A DNA stretch of 64,000 nt from Colimorpha sp045576855. Lineage in GTDB: Bacteria > Bacteroidota > Bacteroidia > Bacteroidales > P3. The position numbers and the translations under genes were made by a program. The number at the start of each line of letters is the position of its first letter. Positions within the stretch are counted from its first letter, which is position 1. Below are positions 38,015 to 48,180 of the stretch, in pieces. The stretch lies in the NCBI GenBank assembly GCA_045576855.1, contig JAZNHG010000021.1:1-64000 (forward strand). The letters are read 5' to 3'. The notes below the pieces were generated by a model that made no database searches, was not told the origin of the DNA, and saw only the letters and a list, made by a program, of their open reading frames with translations.

Positions 38015-38875
38015 TTATAGGTAACGCCGCATCCAGGTCAGCTGCTTGCGGGCGTAATGCCATGTGTTGAGCTTGATCATGCCTACCGCGTGGTCAAGCT
38101 CTTCTACTCTGTCGAGCACGGGGAAGAGCTCGCGGTAGCCGACGGTGGCCAGCGTGTTCAGGTGGCGGTAGGGCACCAGCGAACGCACCTCGTCCAGCAG
38201 CCCGTCGGCCATCATGAGGTCCACACGGCGGTTGATGCGCGCCCGCAGTTCCTCGCGCTCCATAGGCAGCACACGCACCTCCACGTCCCACTCCGGCTGC
38301 CGGTCGGCCTGCCGGTCCCGGCGGTCGGCTATCACCTGGCTGTAGGGGCGGCCCGTGGTGAGGCACACCTCGAGGGCGCGCTGCAGACGCACGGGATTGC
38401 GCAGGTCCACCCGGGCATAATAGTCGGGGTCCAGCCGTTGCAGCAGGCTGCGCTTCTCCTCGAGCGGCATCTGCTGCAGCCGCGCCCGGAGCGCCGGGTC
38501 GGCATCGGGCATCGGCGACACCTCGTGCAGCAGGGCGTCTATATAGAGGCCGCTGCCGCCGACAGCCACAGCACAGCCATAGCGGCCCGTCAAATCGCGT
38601 ATGACGCCGAGCGCGTCGCGCCGGTAGTCGAATATATTGTAAGGCTCCGTCACCGAGCGGCAGGCGACGAAATGGTGGGGCACTGCGGCCAGCTCCTCGT
38701 CCGACGGGCGGGCCACCCCGATACGCATCTCGCGATAGAACTGGCGCGAATCGCAGCTCACTATCTCCGTCTCCAGCTCGCGGGCCAGCCTTATGGCGTA
38801 TGCCGTCTTGCCCACCGCCGTGGGCCCAGCCACGATTATCAATCTCGGACGCCCGCCTTCAGCCTTCAGGTTCAT
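38015..38875 (-). CDS. miaA: tRNA dimethylallyltransferase
   Basis: Prenylates A37 of tRNAs reading UNN codons. 286 residues; P-loop VAGPTAVGKTAYAI, then EIVSCDSRQFYREM, and GGSGLYIDALLHEVSPMPD. Slightly shorter than the usual 300-310. Its ATG overlaps the aroA stop. Confidence 0.96.
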   Translation of the reverse strand: MNLKAEGGRPRLIIVAGPTAVGKTAYAIRLARELETEIVSCDSRQFYREMRIGVARPSDEELAAVPHHFVACRSVTEPYNIFDYRRDALGVIRDLTGRYGCAVAVGGSGLYIDALLHEVSPMPDADPALRARLQQMPLEEKRSLLQRLDPDYYARVDLRNPVRLQRALEVCLTTGRPYSQVIADRRDRQADRQPEWDVEVRVLPMEREELRARINRRVDLMMADGLLDEVRSLVPYRHLNTLATVGYRELFPVLDRVEELDHAVGMIKLNTWHYARKQLTWMRRYL

Positions 38876-40104
38876 TGGCCAAAGGTCATGATTTTCTCGA
38901 ACTCGTCCCAGAACTCGGGAAACGACTTGCCGACCACTGCGGGATTCTCAATCTCCATGTCGGGGAAACGGAGACGGAGCGGGGCAAAAGCCATCGCGAT
39001 GCGGTGGTCGCCATAGGTGCGCACCGTCTCGCGGGGCTGCAGCGTGGAGGGATTGATATGGAGCTCGTCGCCGGAAGCGTCGACCGTCACCCCCATGCGC
39101 CTGAGTTCGTTGGTGATGGCCTCGCGCCGGTCGCTCTCCTTGAGAGCGATATTGCTAACACCCTTGAGCACCGCCCTGACGCCGGCCGCCGCGGCAGCCA
39201 CCGCAAAGGTAGGCACCAGGTCGGGGCAGTCGAGACAATTGAACTGCACCGCCTTGGCACACTCGCCGCCCCCCTGTAGCGTCACGCTGCGGCCGGTGGA
39301 GCGGTAGGGGGAGCGCACCTCGGTGCTGACCACACCCAGTTGGTGGAAGAAGCGGTCGGTGGCACTGTCGCCTTGGCAGGAATCCAGTTGCAATCCCAGC
39401 AGGCGTATGCGCAGGTCGGGGCGCAGCATGGCCATCGTGTAGAAGTAGGATGCCGACGACCAGTCGCGCTCTATATTGATGGTGGCGGGCTTGGGGCGTC
39501 CCTCGTAGGGCTGCACGTAATAGGTGCGGCCGTTGGAGGAGCGGCGCACCTCTATGCCTGCCTGGCGCAGGGCATCGCAGGTCATCTCCACATAGGGGCG
39601 CGACGTGGGGCGCTGGGTCATGGTGAGCGAGATACCCTCGGGCATCTTGGGGGCCACCAGCAGCAGCGCGCTTACGAACTGGCTGCTGAGCAGCGGGTCC
39701 ACACTGACGGTGCGCTTGTTGGGCACCCCCCCCTGTATCTGCACCGGCAGGAAGCCTTCGCGTCCGGTACACTCAACCCGAAGTCCCATCTGGCGCAGGG
39801 CGTCGATGAGCGGAGCCATAGGCCGCTGGCAGAGTCGTTCGTCGCCGGTGAGCACATGATGGCCCGACGTAATGGCCAACAGCGGCATCATGAAGCGGGC
39901 CACCGAGCCAGCATTGTCACAATAAAAAACGTCGGACGAATGGCTCTCCAGCTGGGCCAACAGCTGGCGTAGCAACTTCGTGTCGTTGGAGGTAGAGAGC
40001 TTGCCGATACGGAAATGGCTTCCCATCAGGTGGTTGATCATCAGCCATCGGTTGCTCATACTCTTAGAGGCGGGGAGATTGATGCGGATGTCGTTGGTAT
40101 TCAT
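38872..40104 (-). CDS. aroA: 3-phosphoshikimate 1-carboxyvinyltransferase
   Basis: EPSP synthase of the shikimate pathway. 410 residues: LPASKSMSNRWLMINHL (catalytic Lys), DNAGSVARFMMPLLA, SSQFVSALLLVAPKM, and TYGDHRIAMAFAPL near the end. Shorter than the usual 420-440 but all motifs are present. Overlaps miaA downstream and the sigma-54 activator upstream by four bases each. Confidence 0.95.
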   Translation of the reverse strand: MNTNDIRINLPASKSMSNRWLMINHLMGSHFRIGKLSTSNDTKLLRQLLAQLESHSSDVFYCDNAGSVARFMMPLLAITSGHHVLTGDERLCQRPMAPLIDALRQMGLRVECTGREGFLPVQIQGGVPNKRTVSVDPLLSSQFVSALLLVAPKMPEGISLTMTQRPTSRPYVEMTCDALRQAGIEVRRSSNGRTYYVQPYEGRPKPATINIERDWSSASYFYTMAMLRPDLRIRLLGLQLDSCQGDSATDRFFHQLGVVSTEVRSPYRSTGRSVTLQGGGECAKAVQFNCLDCPDLVPTFAVAAAAAGVRAVLKGVSNIALKESDRREAITNELRRMGVTVDASGDELHINPSTLQPRETVRTYGDHRIAMAFAPLRLRFPDMEIENPAVVGKSFPEFWDEFEKIMTFGQ

Positions 40105-41318
40105 GCGATGTCGTATTCCTTGAGTTTACGGTAGAGGGTGCGTTCGGAGATATGCAGCTCGGCGGCCGCCTGCTTGCGGTTGCCGCCCGCGCGGTCGAGG
40201 GCATGCAGTATGGCGCGGCGCTCGCGCTCCTCCAGGCTGACAGCCTCGTCCTCGATGATTTCCGGCGTGAGGAACTCTTCCTCCTCGCTGCTGTCCACAT
40301 GGGGAGCAGCTGCGGGCAGATAGGACGACTGGTGCTGGTCGACCTGCAGCGGCACGCCACCTTGGGCCAACTGCGCCACCGCCGCCCTCAGCTCGCTGAT
40401 TTCCTTGCGCATCTCGTTAATCATCTGCCCCATCGTGAGGGCCTTGAGCAGCAGTTCGCGGTCGGTAATCTGGCTGCCGGGCTGGCCGGCATCGGCCACC
40501 ACGGCCGGCATACGCTCGCCGGTGGGCACAAAGGAAAGATAATTCTGCAGTATGGCGGGCGTGATGGTGCGCTCGGTCTCCACCACTGCTATCTGCTCGG
40601 TGATATTCTTCAGCTCGCGCACGTTGCCGTACCAGGGATAGTCCATCATCATGCGCTTGGCCTCGTCGGTGAGGACGATGGGCGGCATATGGTACTTCTC
40701 AGCCACATCGGACGAGAACTTGCGGAAAAGCAGCGGCACATCGTCCTTGCGTTCGCGCAGGGGCGGCAGATAGATGCTGATCTGGTTCAGCCTGTAGTAC
40801 AGGTCCTCGCGGAAGCGGCCGGTGCGCACTGCCTCCACAATGTCCACATTGGTGGCCGCCACTACGCGCACATTGATTTTCTGGGCTGTGGAGCTACCCA
40901 CAGGTATTATCTCGCCATTCTCCAGCACACGCAGCAGCTTGACCTGCATGGCCAGCGGCAGCTCGCCTATCTCGTCGAGGAATATCGTTCCCCCGTCGGC
41001 CTCCTCGAAGTAGCCTTTGCGCGTACGGTCGGCACCGGTGAAAGCGCCTTTCACATGGCCGAAGAGTTCGCTCTCGATGGTACCTTCCGGTATGGCGCCG
41101 CAGTTGACGGATATGAGGCCGTGGCCTTGACGCACATGCTTGCGCAGGCTGTTCTCATGTATGATGCGCGAGAAGACATCCTTGCCCACACCACTCTCGC
41201 CGGTGATGAGGATAGAGAGGTCGGTGGGCGCCACCTGGATAGCCTTGTTGAGGGCCAGGTCCAGACGCGGGTCGTTGCCTATGATGTCGTAGCGCTGCTT
41301 GATATTTCTGATATCCAT
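40101..41318 (-). CDS. Sigma-54-dependent transcriptional activator without receiver domain
   Basis: 405 residues. The AAA+ domain starts almost at once: GESGVGKD (Walker A), the sigma-54 contact loop GAFTGA, and GGTIFLDEIGELP (Walker B). The C-terminus is a Fis-type HTH (RAGGNRKQAAAELHISERTLYRKLKEYDIA). A linker (about 245-345) replaces any sensory domain, so input must come from expression level or protein contact. Nine bases separate it from dnaG upstream. Confidence 0.94.
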   Translation of the reverse strand: MDIRNIKQRYDIIGNDPRLDLALNKAIQVAPTDLSILITGESGVGKDVFSRIIHENSLRKHVRQGHGLISVNCGAIPEGTIESELFGHVKGAFTGADRTRKGYFEEADGGTIFLDEIGELPLAMQVKLLRVLENGEIIPVGSSTAQKINVRVVAATNVDIVEAVRTGRFREDLYYRLNQISIYLPPLRERKDDVPLLFRKFSSDVAEKYHMPPIVLTDEAKRMMMDYPWYGNVRELKNITEQIAVVETERTITPAILQNYLSFVPTGERMPAVVADAGQPGSQITDRELLLKALTMGQMINEMRKEISELRAAVAQLAQGGVPLQVDQHQSSYLPAAAPHVDSSEEEEFLTPEIIEDEAVSLEERERRAILHALDRAGGNRKQAAAELHISERTLYRKLKEYDIA

Positions 41319-41327
41319 AGTTAGGGT

Positions 41328-43346
41328 CTAGTAGTTGCTGAAATGGGGTGCTATAACAATATTGCGGGCCTGCTGCAGCTGGCGGCTCACAGCGGTGTAC
41401 TGCTGTATCTGCAGCAGCAGCTCGCGCTGCTCGTCCTCGCCGGCGGTGCGCAGCTGTTCGCGCAGCTCGGCCGTCATCTGAGCCAGCCGTCCGCTCTTGA
41501 AGGTATAGATGCTTTCGGTCAGGTCCTGCAGCAGGTTGTCCTCCAGCTTGGGCACATACACGCCCTTCTTGCGCCAGGTGTCGCTGAGCGAATAGGTGTC
41601 CATCATCAACGTGATGGCGAATACGCGCAGCTGCTCGTCGCCGGAGTTCATGAAGCGCGTGGTGTCTATCTGGTGGGTCATGTCGAGCATCAGCGCACAC
41701 TGTTCGAATATGCGCTGGCAGAGCGGATGGGTCATCGACAGGTTGTCGTTGCGCAGCTCGCTGACTATGATTTCGCCAACGGTGTATTCCACCGCCGTCT
41801 GCTGCCCGTTTTCGTCCTTCACCGTCTGCGGAACCTTGCTGTTGCCAAAGTCGAGCAGCAGCTTCACCAGATGGCGCTCCGCCTCGGGCAGCGCCACCAC
41901 GCTGCTGCCAGCGTCGGGCGCCGGCGCCGCCTCGGGCTGGACGGCCACTGCCGGGGCAGCGGCCTCGGCGGGGGCATCGGCCGCAGGCTGGCCCGCCTGG
42001 CGCTGCTCGCGCTGCGACTCCTCGTATGCCTTCTGCCGTGCCGTGAGGGCGGCCTTGCTCACCGCACTCGTGAGCACCTCCTCGCTCACGTGCAGCAGCG
42101 CCGAACACTGCCGCACATATTCCGCCCGCTCCAGTATGTCGGACACCAGGGCGATGCTGCGCGCCGTCTCGCTGATGAGCTCGGCACGACGGATGGGGTC
42201 GTTCTTGACGCCGTCGAGCAGCACACGCGTCTTGAACATAATAAAGTTGTCCTCGTGGTTGGCCAGATAGTCCTGCAGCGCCGACGAGCCGTACTTCTGG
42301 GCATAACTGTCCGGGTCCTCGCCATCGGGGAAGAGCACCAGGCGCACATGCATGCCCTCGGCAAAGAGCAGGTCGACCGCACGCAGGGCCGCCTTGATGC
42401 CGGCCGAGTCGCCGTCGTAGAGCACCGTCACGTTGGGCGTGTAGCGCTTGATGAGGCGTATCTGCTCGGTGGTGAGCGAGGTGCCGCACGAGGCCACCGT
42501 GTTCTCCACCCCCGACTGGTGCATCGATATGACATCCACATTGCCCTCCACCAGATAGCACTTGCCCGCCTTGGCTATGGCCGTGCGCGCCTGGAAGAGT
42601 CCATAGAGGATGCGACTCTTGTTGTAGATATCGGAGTCGGGCGAATTGACATACTTGGCAGCCTGCTTCTCCGAGCTCAGCACACGCCCGCTGAAGCCCA
42701 GCACACGGCCCGAGATGCTGTAGATGGGGAACATCACGCGCCCGCGGAAGCGGTCGTAGCGCTTGCCCGTGTCCTCCTTGAATATGGTCAGGCCCGTCTT
42801 CTCCAGCACCGTCTCGCTGTAGCCGCTCTTCAGCGCATGGTCGGTGAAGGCGCTCCACTCGTCCAGGCAATAGCCCAAACCGAAGCGCCGGATGATATCG
42901 TCGCTCAGGCCGCGATGATGGAAATAGCTGAGACCGACGGCACGACCCATCTCGTCGTTGTAGAGCAGGTCGGCAAAATACTTCTGCGCAAACTCGCTTA
43001 CATGGAACAGACCGTCGCGCTCCGTCTGGCGCTGACGCTGCTCCTCCGTCAACTCCTCCTCCTGGACCTCTATATTATACTTGCGGGCCAGCCACTGCAA
43101 CGCCTCGGGATAGGTGTAGTGCTCGTGCTTCATCAGAAACTTCACCACATCGCCCGCCTCGCCGCAGCCGAAGCACTTGTAGATGCCCTTCGACGGCGAC
43201 ACGTAGAACGACGGCGTCTTCTCGTTGTGGAACGGGCAGCACCCTATATGGTTCGCGCCACGCTTCTTGAGGCTGACGAAATCGCCTATCACCTCCTCGA
43301 TACGCGAGGCGTCCATAATGCGTTGTATGGTCTCCTGGTCAATCAT
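41328..43346 (-). CDS. dnaG: DNA primase
   Basis: 672 residues from ATG 43346 (MIDQETIQRIMDASRIEEVI); the frame continues upstream through the promoter, so longer starts are not credible. The zinc finger CCPFHNEKTPSFYVSP with CFGCGEAGD, the RNA polymerase domain with EGNVDVISMHQSG, and TOPRIM aspartates in VLYDGDSAG are visible. An Ala/Pro-rich linker (about 485-520) precedes the C-terminal helicase-binding part. Confidence 0.96.
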   Translation of the reverse strand: MIDQETIQRIMDASRIEEVIGDFVSLKKRGANHIGCCPFHNEKTPSFYVSPSKGIYKCFGCGEAGDVVKFLMKHEHYTYPEALQWLARKYNIEVQEEELTEEQRQRQTERDGLFHVSEFAQKYFADLLYNDEMGRAVGLSYFHHRGLSDDIIRRFGLGYCLDEWSAFTDHALKSGYSETVLEKTGLTIFKEDTGKRYDRFRGRVMFPIYSISGRVLGFSGRVLSSEKQAAKYVNSPDSDIYNKSRILYGLFQARTAIAKAGKCYLVEGNVDVISMHQSGVENTVASCGTSLTTEQIRLIKRYTPNVTVLYDGDSAGIKAALRAVDLLFAEGMHVRLVLFPDGEDPDSYAQKYGSSALQDYLANHEDNFIMFKTRVLLDGVKNDPIRRAELISETARSIALVSDILERAEYVRQCSALLHVSEEVLTSAVSKAALTARQKAYEESQREQRQAGQPAADAPAEAAAPAVAVQPEAAPAPDAGSSVVALPEAERHLVKLLLDFGNSKVPQTVKDENGQQTAVEYTVGEIIVSELRNDNLSMTHPLCQRIFEQCALMLDMTHQIDTTRFMNSGDEQLRVFAITLMMDTYSLSDTWRKKGVYVPKLEDNLLQDLTESIYTFKSGRLAQMTAELREQLRTAGEDEQRELLLQIQQYTAVSRQLQQARNIVIAPHFSNY

Positions 43347-43358
43347 AGAATCAAAATG

Positions 43359-43366
43359 CAAAGATA
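43359..43366 (-). promoter_or_regulatory. -7 promoter element of the dnaG operon
   Basis: TATCTTTG on the minus strand, 13 nt before ATG 43346; the start would be a few bases ahead of the ATG, giving a very short leader. Confidence 0.6.
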
Positions 43367-43510
43367 CGACTTTTTTCCGACATGGGAAAAGAAAGTTTGC
43401 CATACCCCAAAACGTCACCCTCGCGCAGGGCCGCTCACACCCCCGCCACCCCACCCTGAACACCCTCCGGAACCACCGCACCACAACCCCGCCAAAAACA
43501 TGCTAAACCC

Positions 43511-43612
43511 TTATCAACTACTACCATAGTAGGTGTTGGTAAGGTGTTGGTAAGGAGTTGGTAAGGAGATGGTAGGTTGGGAACCTGGCGTTCAATGGGT
43601 TACAAAGGCCGT
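43511..43612. repeat. 11-nt hairpin array with shared tail, copy 2
   Basis: Left arm TTATCAACTACTACC, then GTAGGTGTTG, GTAAGGTGTTG, GTAAGGAGTTG, GTAAGGAGATG and GTAGGTTGGGA (43529-43582), then the tail GGGAACCTGGCG to GGGTTACAAAGGC. The 43347-43755 gap contains this, the dnaG promoter and a terminator. Confidence 0.7.
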
Positions 43613-43696
43613 TTTTCGCGTCACAACAGGTGGGGGTAATTTGGGGGTCATGCCCGCTTCCGGCCGGCAAAACGGCTGTACAACCGGACCGAAACA

Positions 43697-43728
43697 GACA
43701 AAAGGCGCTCCGCCGAAGCGGAGCGCCT
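43697..43728 (-). terminator. Intrinsic terminator after the T9SS type B protein
   Basis: Perfect 11-bp stem AGGCGCTCCGC closing a TTCG loop on the minus strand, followed by TTTTGTC. Confidence 0.85.
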
Positions 43729-43755
43729 GTATGGATTGAGCATGCATCTGTGCGT

Positions 43756-46700
43756 CTATTTCACCACCTCTATGGCGCCGTTGTGCTCCACATTGCCGTT
43801 ATAGCCACGGGCGGAGAAGCGATAGAAGTAGGTGCCGGCGGGCATGTGCTGCGGGTCCCAGAAATCCTCGTCGCGCGAGATATTCTCTTTGTGGTAGACG
43901 TGGGCGCCCCACTTGTTGTAGATATCCAACTGATTGATGGGATAGCCCATACCCTCGACCAGATTCTTGATGACGAAGCGGTCGTTGATGCCGTCGCCAT
44001 TGGGCGAGACCACATTGGGGAACTGCAGGAAGTCGTTGACCACAAGGATAGTATTCTCGGCCGTATCGCGACAGTAGACAATGTTGCCCGAAGGAGCATG
44101 ATTGTCGGTGCGGGCGATGAGGCGCACGGCATAGTTGCCCGAGGGGTCCTCGTCGGTCCACTGCGAGAAGTCGAACTGGGGCGATTCATCGAGCAGCGTC
44201 TCGACCGAGAGCGGGTTGTTGATATTGTACTGTATCTCCCAGAAGTATTTATTGTCCGGCGTACGGGGCTCGGTCAGGTTGGTGAACGTGGCCACCGGAT
44301 TGGCCACCGATGGATAGACCGGGGTCCAGGAGAAGCCAGCCTTGGGCGAAGTGTAGACCGCAATGGACTGCGGGCTGACGATAGAGTCGATACATCCGTC
44401 GGCCGAAGTGGCATAATAGCGCAGGTCGTAGATACCGGCACCATAGGTATGCGTGGGGCTAGGCTCGGTGGAGGTGATGCCGTCGCCGAACACCCACAGG
44501 TGCTCCACCGCGTCGATACTGCGGTTGTCGAAGCTCAGCGTGAAGGGGTCGCAGCCCTCGAAGGTGAAGGGCGTAGGAATAAAGGCCGGCATAGGCTGAC
44601 GGCGGTTGCCCACCACGATGGTGTCGCGGCCGGTGCAAGCCTTGCCCGGCTGGGTGTTGGTGACGCTGACAACATAGGTCACTTCGCTGCTGACGCCCTC
44701 GGCCGTGGTGATAGTATCGGTATTCTGACCATAGGGATGCCAGAGATAGCTGTACTTCTGCGACTCCGTGTGGCGGTCTTTTGCATCGAGCATCATGCGG
44801 TCCACACCGCAGAGCGACGTGTCGGGTCCCAGGTCGGGCTCCGGAGTCCAGATGGACGTGATGCTGGTGGTGGTGTCCCACTCGCAGCCAAAGGCGTCGT
44901 AGACCCTCACGATGATGGGGAAGGTACCGGCCGTGTCGGGCGAGCTGATGTAGCTCACCGTAGGACTGGCGGCATTGACCACCACGCCGCGGTAGTGGCC
45001 CATGTCGTAGTCGTGGTATTGCGCCGAGGTATCGGGCGACCACACAAGCGAGTCGATAGGCACCTGATAGTCGCAATCGCCGGGCGTAAGGTCACAGATG
45101 TCGAGCGACCAGTTGAATATCCAGCCGTTATCAATACCGTAGGTATCGTAGATACGTATCTTCCAAGTACCGTTCAGCGGGCATCCGATGAGCTCCTTGA
45201 AGGTGGACCAAGGCAGGTAGTAGTCCGTCATCTCGGCATGGTTGCTGGGCTTCTTGGTCGTCATGGTGGTGCCGTTGCTGGGCTGAGGGGTCTGGCCTGC
45301 CTGGGCAAAACCCGCTGGGATGGGGTCGAAGGTGACGGGAAGGGTCACCGTATTCTCGGCGTACTGCGGCGAGATATAGAAGTGGCCGGCGGGATGCGGT
45401 GTGGTGGCACTCCACACATCGCCTGCCGACTCGCCGGTAATCAGCGTGTATTTACGGTCGCGAGTGAAGCAATAGTCGAGGCCGATACCGTAAGGGTTCT
45501 GCAGTGAGTCGCACTTAGGTTCATTGTCGACACCACTCATATTGATATACTGTGCATCCAGCGGGAAACCAAGCACGGTGCCGCCACCGGTCTCGGTGCC
45601 GGGACCAGTGGGGTTGAGACCCTCTTCGGGCGGGAATGCTGGGAAGTTGCAGTTCTGCAAGACACGGCTTCCGAACTTCAACACAGCCTCCTGGTTAGAG
45701 GGGCACACGATGGACATGAAGAAGTCGCCCACGAAAGAGTGCTCCATGTTGATACAGATAGAGCAGATATCACTTGCCGACTCCACCGTACGCGTGTTGG
45801 GGAACTCGGTGAAGAGCACCGGGGCCTCGTAGTAGCTGGGCGAGCCACAGCTGCATCCGTCAGGGATAAAGGTTCGGATTTCATTGGTCTTGGCAATGGC
45901 GGCAGGACGCACAATGCGGCGCAACGTCAGCGTGGCATCGTCGTCGCCGTAGCCCATATTCACCTTCAGCGAGTCGTCGCTGCATATCTCATCCAGCGTA
46001 AAAATGGTCTTAATGGGGTTCAGCGCAGTGCGTATCCTGACCGACGGCCGCTGGCCGCTGACGCAGCCAAACTCGTCTTCTATGGTGAGGGCCATGTCGA
46101 AGCAGGTGGTCTGCTGGTAGTCGTTGTAGGTAATCCGATTCATGCCCACCCCGACAATGGAGTCGCCCTCGTTGTCCATATCCCAGGTGAACTTGGTGGT
46201 GGCATCGCTCGGATTGTAGTAGCCATGACGGTGCGTGTACTGGCCATGCCCCATGAAGATGGCACCATCGCCAAGACAGAGATGCATGCCCAGGAAAGTT
46301 ACGGTATCCACATGGTTTACCGACAAAATCTGCTGGCCTCCCACGATGGTGGTGTCCCAGATGGTATCGTACTCGGTGACCATACGGGAATAGGCAGAAT
46401 CGTAGATGACTCCGTTGCGTGTACGGTAGAACTTGGAGTCAATAATCGGCACAATATCTTCACACGGCTTGCCGCACGAGAAGGTGAGCTGGAAGCCCTT
46501 GGTACTGGACGAAGCGCAAGGCAGGCGTGTACGGCTGGTGTCTGTGCGCGGATCGGTACGGAAACGGACAGTCATCATACCGGTAGTGTTGGCCGGCGTC
46601 TCGAAGAACACGTCGCCCACAGCCACATTACCCGTATGACTGTTGAACTTCACAATCAACGTACCATTGGTATCCGTACCATCATAGACATAAATGGTGT

Positions 46701-46980
46701 CAAGACAAGAGACCTGCAGCTCGTTCACACGGAACGAATAGCGGGCGGGGGCGGTGCAACCGGACTTGATAGTGACGTAGCGGTCACGGCCAATTTCATA
46801 GAAACCGCCGAATGGCGCCCCGGCACCCTGCGAGTCGTCGTCGCGCACAATGATGTCGCCGCCGTCTGCATCGGTGATAGAGCCCTGGGTGGCGCTATTG
46901 ATACGCACCGTGTCCTGCGACCATGCCATTCCGCAACCCATCGCAGTCAGTAATACCAGTATGGAAAATATCTTTTTCAT
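43756..46980 (-). CDS. Giant surface protein with T9SS type B (gliding-type) sorting domain
   Basis: 1074 residues with a signal peptide (cut near MAWSQ). Segments in order: a CUB-like beta domain (about 25-170, ending FQLTFSCGKPC), a long middle region including an IC-M-HSFVGDFFMSI segment and a proprotein-convertase-like P-domain (LNGTWKIRIYDTYGIDNGWIFNWSLDIC), a PKD domain (FDNRSIDAVEHLWVFGDG), and a C-terminal gliding-motility-associated domain (VVSPNGDGINDRFVIKN to GTYFYRFSARGYNG). It should be secreted by T9SS and held at the surface. Role, adhesion or otherwise, unknown. No catalytic residues recognised. Confidence 0.88.
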   Translation of the reverse strand: MKKIFSILVLLTAMGCGMAWSQDTVRINSATQGSITDADGGDIIVRDDDSQGAGAPFGGFYEIGRDRYVTIKSGCTAPARYSFRVNELQVSCLDTIYVYDGTDTNGTLIVKFNSHTGNVAVGDVFFETPANTTGMMTVRFRTDPRTDTSRTRLPCASSSTKGFQLTFSCGKPCEDIVPIIDSKFYRTRNGVIYDSAYSRMVTEYDTIWDTTIVGGQQILSVNHVDTVTFLGMHLCLGDGAIFMGHGQYTHRHGYYNPSDATTKFTWDMDNEGDSIVGVGMNRITYNDYQQTTCFDMALTIEDEFGCVSGQRPSVRIRTALNPIKTIFTLDEICSDDSLKVNMGYGDDDATLTLRRIVRPAAIAKTNEIRTFIPDGCSCGSPSYYEAPVLFTEFPNTRTVESASDICSICINMEHSFVGDFFMSIVCPSNQEAVLKFGSRVLQNCNFPAFPPEEGLNPTGPGTETGGGTVLGFPLDAQYINMSGVDNEPKCDSLQNPYGIGLDYCFTRDRKYTLITGESAGDVWSATTPHPAGHFYISPQYAENTVTLPVTFDPIPAGFAQAGQTPQPSNGTTMTTKKPSNHAEMTDYYLPWSTFKELIGCPLNGTWKIRIYDTYGIDNGWIFNWSLDICDLTPGDCDYQVPIDSLVWSPDTSAQYHDYDMGHYRGVVVNAASPTVSYISSPDTAGTFPIIVRVYDAFGCEWDTTTSITSIWTPEPDLGPDTSLCGVDRMMLDAKDRHTESQKYSYLWHPYGQNTDTITTAEGVSSEVTYVVSVTNTQPGKACTGRDTIVVGNRRQPMPAFIPTPFTFEGCDPFTLSFDNRSIDAVEHLWVFGDGITSTEPSPTHTYGAGIYDLRYYATSADGCIDSIVSPQSIAVYTSPKAGFSWTPVYPSVANPVATFTNLTEPRTPDNKYFWEIQYNINNPLSVETLLDESPQFDFSQWTDEDPSGNYAVRLIARTDNHAPSGNIVYCRDTAENTILVVNDFLQFPNVVSPNGDGINDRFVIKNLVEGMGYPINQLDIYNKWGAHVYHKENISRDEDFWDPQHMPAGTYFYRFSARGYNGNVEHNGAIEVVK

Positions 46981-47006
46981 AACGATTGGCTCTTATATAT
47001 TAGACT

Positions 47007-47477
47007 TTATTGTTGCTCTTCCAATGCTTCCTGCATCTTCTGGTAATAATACTGCTCGGCCAGACTTCCCATCTCCACAATCGAGCGCAACACCAGATAA
47101 GGATGCGCCGACGAGGGCGTGGAGAAGCACACCACATCGGTAGGACGAAGCTCCAGCGTCTGGAAATACTCGAAGTTGTAAGCGTAATAACTCAACGTCG
47201 AGAGGTCAACCACCAGATTCTGCGGCAGGTAATTGGTGCCGAACTTCTCGCGTACCTCGCTGATATTATACAGGCGAGCGCCCGCCGGAACGGTATCCGA
47301 CTCGTAGAAAGCGGCTCGGGCATAGGCACAGCGATAGTCGCGCTTCAGCGACGGGTAGTCAGCCATACGGGCCGAATCATACCTGAATAACGGCAAGAGC
47401 AACGCATCACAATCTTGCGCCTGGAGGCTCAAGCCTCCCAGCAGGAGTGCCACAGCCAATATCAATTTCTTCTTCAT
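47007..47477 (-). CDS. Small secreted protein of unknown function
   Basis: 156 residues from ATG 47477, which gives a good signal peptide (MKKKLILAVALLLGG, cut near LQAQ). No family recognised. The mature part is rich in Tyr and Asp/Glu (YYAYNFEYFQTLEL). It sits 26 nt before the giant T9SS gene on the same strand and is likely cotranscribed; it may be a periplasmic or surface partner. It occupies the place where rnfA would be expected after rnfE. Confidence 0.75.
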   Translation of the reverse strand: MKKKLILAVALLLGGLSLQAQDCDALLLPLFRYDSARMADYPSLKRDYRCAYARAAFYESDTVPAGARLYNISEVREKFGTNYLPQNLVVDLSTLSYYAYNFEYFQTLELRPTDVVCFSTPSSAHPYLVLRSIVEMGSLAEQYYYQKMQEALEEQQ

Positions 47478-47564
47478 AGCAGAATCTGTTATTTTTGTTT
47501 TATTTCCATTCGTTTGTCCTATAGACGGGAAAGGCATCCCAAATGGACCACGCCAAGTGTATTT

Positions 47565-48164
47565 TTATGATTTTTTAACACTCTTGCGCCTCATGTGGTT
47601 GATCAGAGCCATCAGCAAACCCAAAGCCAGGAAGCCGCCCGGGGGCAGAATCATCATCAACATGCCGTCGGCACCTCCGATAAGCGAGTGGCCAAAGAAG
47701 CAGCCCGTGCCCAGCAGTTCACGCACGATGCCGAGCAGCGTCAGGGCCCAGGTGAAGCCAAGTCCCATAAAGAGACCGTCGAGGAACGACTGGCCCACAT
47801 TGTTCTTCGAGGCAAAGGCTTCGGCACGACCGAGCACAATGCAGTTCACGACAATAAGGGAGATGAAGAGGCCGAGGCTGTCGTAGAGGCCGGGCAGGTA
47901 GGCTTTCATCACCATCTCCACCATCGTTACGAAGGTGGCGATAATGACGATAAAGGCGGGGATACGCACCTTGTCGGGGATGACACTCTTGAGCAGCGAG
48001 ATGACCATATTGGACATCATCAGCACAAAGGTGGTGGCAAGACCCATACTCAGGCCGTTGATAGCCGAAGTGGTGGTAGCCAGCGTGGGGCACATGCCGA
48101 GAACGAGTACCCAAGTGGGGTTCTCTTTAATCAGTCCGTTTTTGATAATATCTGTAGTCTTCAT
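47565..48164 (-). CDS. rnfE: Rnf complex membrane subunit E
   Basis: 199 residues, six membrane helices, with the RnfE signature NPTWVLVLGMCPTLATTTSAINGL and VNCIVLGRAEAFASKN. It is the last rnf gene here; the paralogous rnfA that normally follows it is missing. Confidence 0.94.
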   Translation of the reverse strand: MKTTDIIKNGLIKENPTWVLVLGMCPTLATTTSAINGLSMGLATTFVLMMSNMVISLLKSVIPDKVRIPAFIVIIATFVTMVEMVMKAYLPGLYDSLGLFISLIVVNCIVLGRAEAFASKNNVGQSFLDGLFMGLGFTWALTLLGIVRELLGTGCFFGHSLIGGADGMLMMILPPGGFLALGLLMALINHMRRKSVKKS

Positions 48165-48180
48165 AAAGCCGATGTGTGTT

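Noticed and set aside
41328..43346. Macromolecular synthesis operon (rpsU-dnaG-rpoD)
   Set aside because: dnaG is followed by a sigma-54 activator, aroA and miaA; neither rpsU nor rpoD is present.
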